Source: Flabesymbios commensalis
Taxonomy: Eukaryota > Annelida > Polychaeta > Terebellida > Flabelligeridae
Direction: 5' to 3'
Length of the DNA stretch: 64,000 bases
Assembly: GCA_964017125.1 (NCBI GenBank)
Contig: OZ024912.1
Coordinates: forward strand, 79,604,649-79,668,648
Below are positions 61,102 through 64,000 of this stretch, one piece after another. Position 1 is the stretch's first letter, and each line of letters begins with the position of its first letter. The translations under genes were made by a program, and so were the position numbers. The notes beneath the pieces are model-generated. The model made no database searches. It was not told the DNA's origin and worked only from the letters and a program-made list of their open reading frames with translations.

Positions 61102-64000
61102 TCTGTTAGAGGTCCTCATTCGCATTTTGTGTATGATGGTGTGATTGAGTTAGAGGTCCCCATTTGCCCTGTGTGTGTGATAGTGTGATTGAGTTAGAGG
61201 TCCCCATTTGCCTTTTGTTTATGATGGTGTGACTGAGTTAGAGGTCCCCATTTGCCTTGTGTGTGTGATAGTGTGACTGAGTTAGAGGTCCCCATTTGCC
61301 TTTTGTTTATGATTGTGTGACTGAGTCAGAGGTCCCCATTTGCCTTGTGTGTGTGATAGTGTGACTGAGTTAGAGGTCCCCATTTGCCTTTTGTTTATGA
61401 TGGTGTGACTGAGTTAGAGGTCCCCATTTGCCTTGTGTGTGTGATAGTGTGACTGAGTTAGAGGTCCCCATTTGCCTTTTGTTTATGATGGTGTGACTGA
61501 GTTAGAGGTCCCCATTTGTCTTGTCTGTGTGATAGTGTGACTAAGTTAGAGGTCCCTATTTGCCTTGTGTGTATGGTGGACTGAGTTAGAGGTCCCCATT
61601 TGCCTTGTGTGTGTGATAGTGTGACTGAGTTAGAGGTCCCCATTTGCCTTTTGTTTATGATGGTGTGACTGAGCTAGAGGTCCCCATTTGCCTTGTCTGT
61701 GTGATAGTGTGACTAAGTTAGAGGTCCCCATTTGCCTTGTGTGTATGGTGGACTGAGTTAGAGGTCCCCATTTGCCTTGTGTGTGTGATAGTGTGACTGA
61801 GTTAGAGGTCCCCATTTGCCTTTTGTTTATGATGGTGTGACTGAGTTAGAGGTCCCCATTTGCCTTTTGTTTATGATGGTGTGACTGAGTTAGAGGTCCC
61901 CATTTGCCTTGTGTGTGTTATAGTGTGACTGAGTTAGAGGTCCCCATTTGCCTTTTGTTTATGATGGTATGACTGAGTTAGAGGTCCCCATTTGCCTTGT
62001 GTGTGTGATAGTGTGACTGAGTTAGAGGTCCCCATTTGCCTTTTGTTTATGATGGTGTGACTGAGCTAGAGGTCCCCATTTGCCTTGTCTGTGTGATAGT
62101 GTGACTAAGTTAGAGGTCCCCATTTGCCTTGTGTGTATGGTGGACTGAGTTAGAGGTCCCCATTTGCCCTGTGTGTATGATGATGTGACTGAGTTAGAGG
62201 TCCCCATTTGCCTTTTGTTTATGATGGTGTGACGGAGTTAGAGGTCCCCATTTGCCTTGTGTGTGTGATAGTGTGACTGAGTTAGAGGTCCCCATTTGCC
62301 TTTTGTTTATGATTGTGTGACTGAGTTAGAGGTCCCCATTTGCCCTGTGTGTGTGATAGTGTGACTGAGTTAGAGGTCCCCATTTGCCTTGTGTGTGTGA
62401 TAGTGTGACTGAGTTAGAGGTCCCCATTTGCCCTGTGTGTATGATGATGTGACTGAGTTAGAGGTCCCCATTTGCCTTTTGTTTATGATAGTGTGACTGA
62501 GTTAGAGGTCCCCATTTGCCTTGTGTGTGTGATAGTGTGATTGAGTTAGAGGTCCCCATTTGCCTTTTGTTTATGATAGTGTGACTGAGTTAGAGGTCCC
62601 CATTTGCCTTTTGTTTATGATTGTGTGACTGAGTTAGAGGTCCCCATTTGCCTTGTGTGTGTGATAGTGTGATTGAGTTAGAGGTCCCCATTTGCCTTTT
62701 GTTTATGATTGTGTGACTGAGTTAGAGGTCCCCATTTGCCTTTTGTTTATGATTGTGTGACTGAGTTAGAGGTCCCCATTTGCCTTGTGTGTGTGATAGT
62801 GTGACTGAGTTAGAGGTCCCCATTTGCCTTTTGTTTATGATTGTGTGACTGAGTTAGAGGTCCCCATTTGCCTTGTGTGTGTGATAGTGTGACTGAGTTA
62901 GAGGTCCTCATTTGCCTTTTGTGTATGGTGCACTGAGTTGGAGGTCCTCATTTGTATGTGCTAGTGTTATTGTGTGACCTTTTGTGTATGGTGCACTGAG
63001 TTAGAGGTCCTCATTTGTATGTGATAGTGTGATAGTGTGACCTTTTGTGTATGGTGCACTGAGTTAGAGGTTCCCATTTGCCTTTTGTGTGTGATAGTGT
63101 GACTGAGCTAGAGGTTCCCATTTGCCTTTTGTTTATGATTGTGTGACTGAGTTAGAGGTCCCCATTTGCTTTGTGTGTGTGATAGTGTGACTGAGTTAGA
63201 GGTCCCCATTTGCCTTGTGTGTGTGATAGTGTGACTGAGTTAGAGGTCCCCATTTGCCTTTTGTTTATGATGGTGTGACTGAGTTAGATGTCCCCATTTG
63301 CCTTGTGTGTGTGATAGTGTGACTGAGTTAGAGGTCCCCATTTGCCTTTTGTTTATGATGGTGTGACTGAGTTAGAGGTCCCCATTTGCCTTGTGTGTGT
63401 GATAGTGTGACTGAGTTAGAGGTCCCCATTTGCCTTTTGTTTATGATGGTGTGACTGAGTTAGAGGTCCCCATTTGCCTTGTCTGTGTGATAGTGTGACT
63501 AAGTTAGAGGTCCCCATTTGCCTTGTGTGTATGGTGGACTGAGTTAGAGGTCCCCATTTGCCTTGTGTGTGTGATAGTGTGACTGAGTTAGAGGTCCCCA
63601 TTTGCCTTTTGTTTATGATGGTGTGACTGAGTTAGAGGTCCCCATTTGCTTTGTCTGTGTGATAGTGTGACTAAGTTAGAGGTCCCCATTTGCCTTGTGT
63701 GTATGGTGGACTGAGTTAGAGGTCCCCATTTGCCTTGTGTGTGTGATAGTGTGACTGAGTTAGAGGTCCCCATTTGCCTTTTGTTTATGATGGTGTGACT
63801 GAGCTAGAGGTCCCCATTTGCCTTGTCTGTGTGATAGTGTGACTAAGTTAGAGGTCCCCATTTGCCTTGTGTGTATGGTGGACTGAGTTAGAGGTCCCCA
63901 TTTGCCCTGTGTGTATGATGATGTGACTGAGTTAGAGGTCCCCATTTGCCTTTTGTTTATGATGGTGTGACGGAGTTAGAGGTCCCCATTTGCCTTGTGT
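61102..64000. repeat. 44-bp minisatellite running past the window end
   Basis: The unit is CTGAGTTAGAGGTCCCCATT + TGCCTTGTGTGTGTGATAGT + GTGA. A 40-bp variant (GTATGGTGGA) recurs, giving a 172-bp four-unit block, for example at 61458/61630 and 63416/63588/63760. A rare GTGACGGAG variant recurs at 62230 and 63968, 1738 bp apart. Repeated 61-codon frames are by-products. Confidence 0.96.

Noticed and set aside
61458-63945. Six near-identical 61-codon frames on the - strand
   Set aside because: They are by-products of the 172-bp period in the 44-bp minisatellite.

Overview
This window is eukaryotic genomic DNA: spliced, AT-rich and very repeat-dense. The gene content (a Toll-like receptor with one cysteine cluster, a secreted PAN/lectin-like protein, a KChIP-type calcium sensor) and the mix of tRNA-derived SINEs, hairpin MITEs and minisatellites suggest a marine or freshwater invertebrate, most likely a lophotrochozoan and probably a bivalve mollusc. 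The species cannot be fixed from the sequence alone. No prokaryotic, CRISPR or retrovirus-like structure was seen.

Three host genes can be supported. (1) A KChIP-like EF-hand gene on the + strand, with seven coding exons between 13116 and 22834 and a likely poly(A) signal at 23010. Its first, N-terminal exon was not found. (2) A Toll-like receptor on the + strand, with a signal-peptide exon ending at 40153, a ~505-bp intron holding a MITE, and one large exon 40659-43087 coding for LRRs, LRRCT, a membrane segment and a TIR domain. (3) A small - strand gene, 53055 down to 51148, with a signal peptide, a PAN/Apple-like exon, a linker exon and a terminal exon resembling the end of a C-type lectin domain. 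Its second intron is essentially a 38-bp minisatellite. A 5'-truncated, decayed LINE lies directly downstream of it in the same orientation.

Region by region: 1-13 kb is repeats only (several short MITE families, two dimeric-tRNA SINEs, a TTCA microsatellite). 13-23 kb is the KChIP gene, whose introns are heavily colonised by MITEs and contain short echo copies of its own exon edges. 23-29 kb holds more MITEs and a near-perfect 370-bp fold-back element. 29.3-35.7 kb is a 37-bp minisatellite with a 40-unit (1480-bp) internal duplication. 36-39.8 kb has hairpins and three small tandem arrays. 40-43 kb is the TLR. 44.3-47.7 kb is a 56-bp array. 48.7-53 kb is the LINE plus the lectin-like gene. 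53-58.5 kb is mostly unique, with a few repeats and one doubtful coding fragment. 58.6-59.4 kb is a 63-bp array, and 61.1-64 kb is a 44-bp array running off the end of the window.

The strongest theme is a set of unrelated hairpin MITE families (about 220-265 bp) that share TTAA target sites and CCCTTT-like ends, as in piggyBac-type elements. Two structures show how they insert: a chain of two elements sharing one TTAA, and one family inserted at an internal TTAA of another, where the uninterrupted family copies serve as the empty site.
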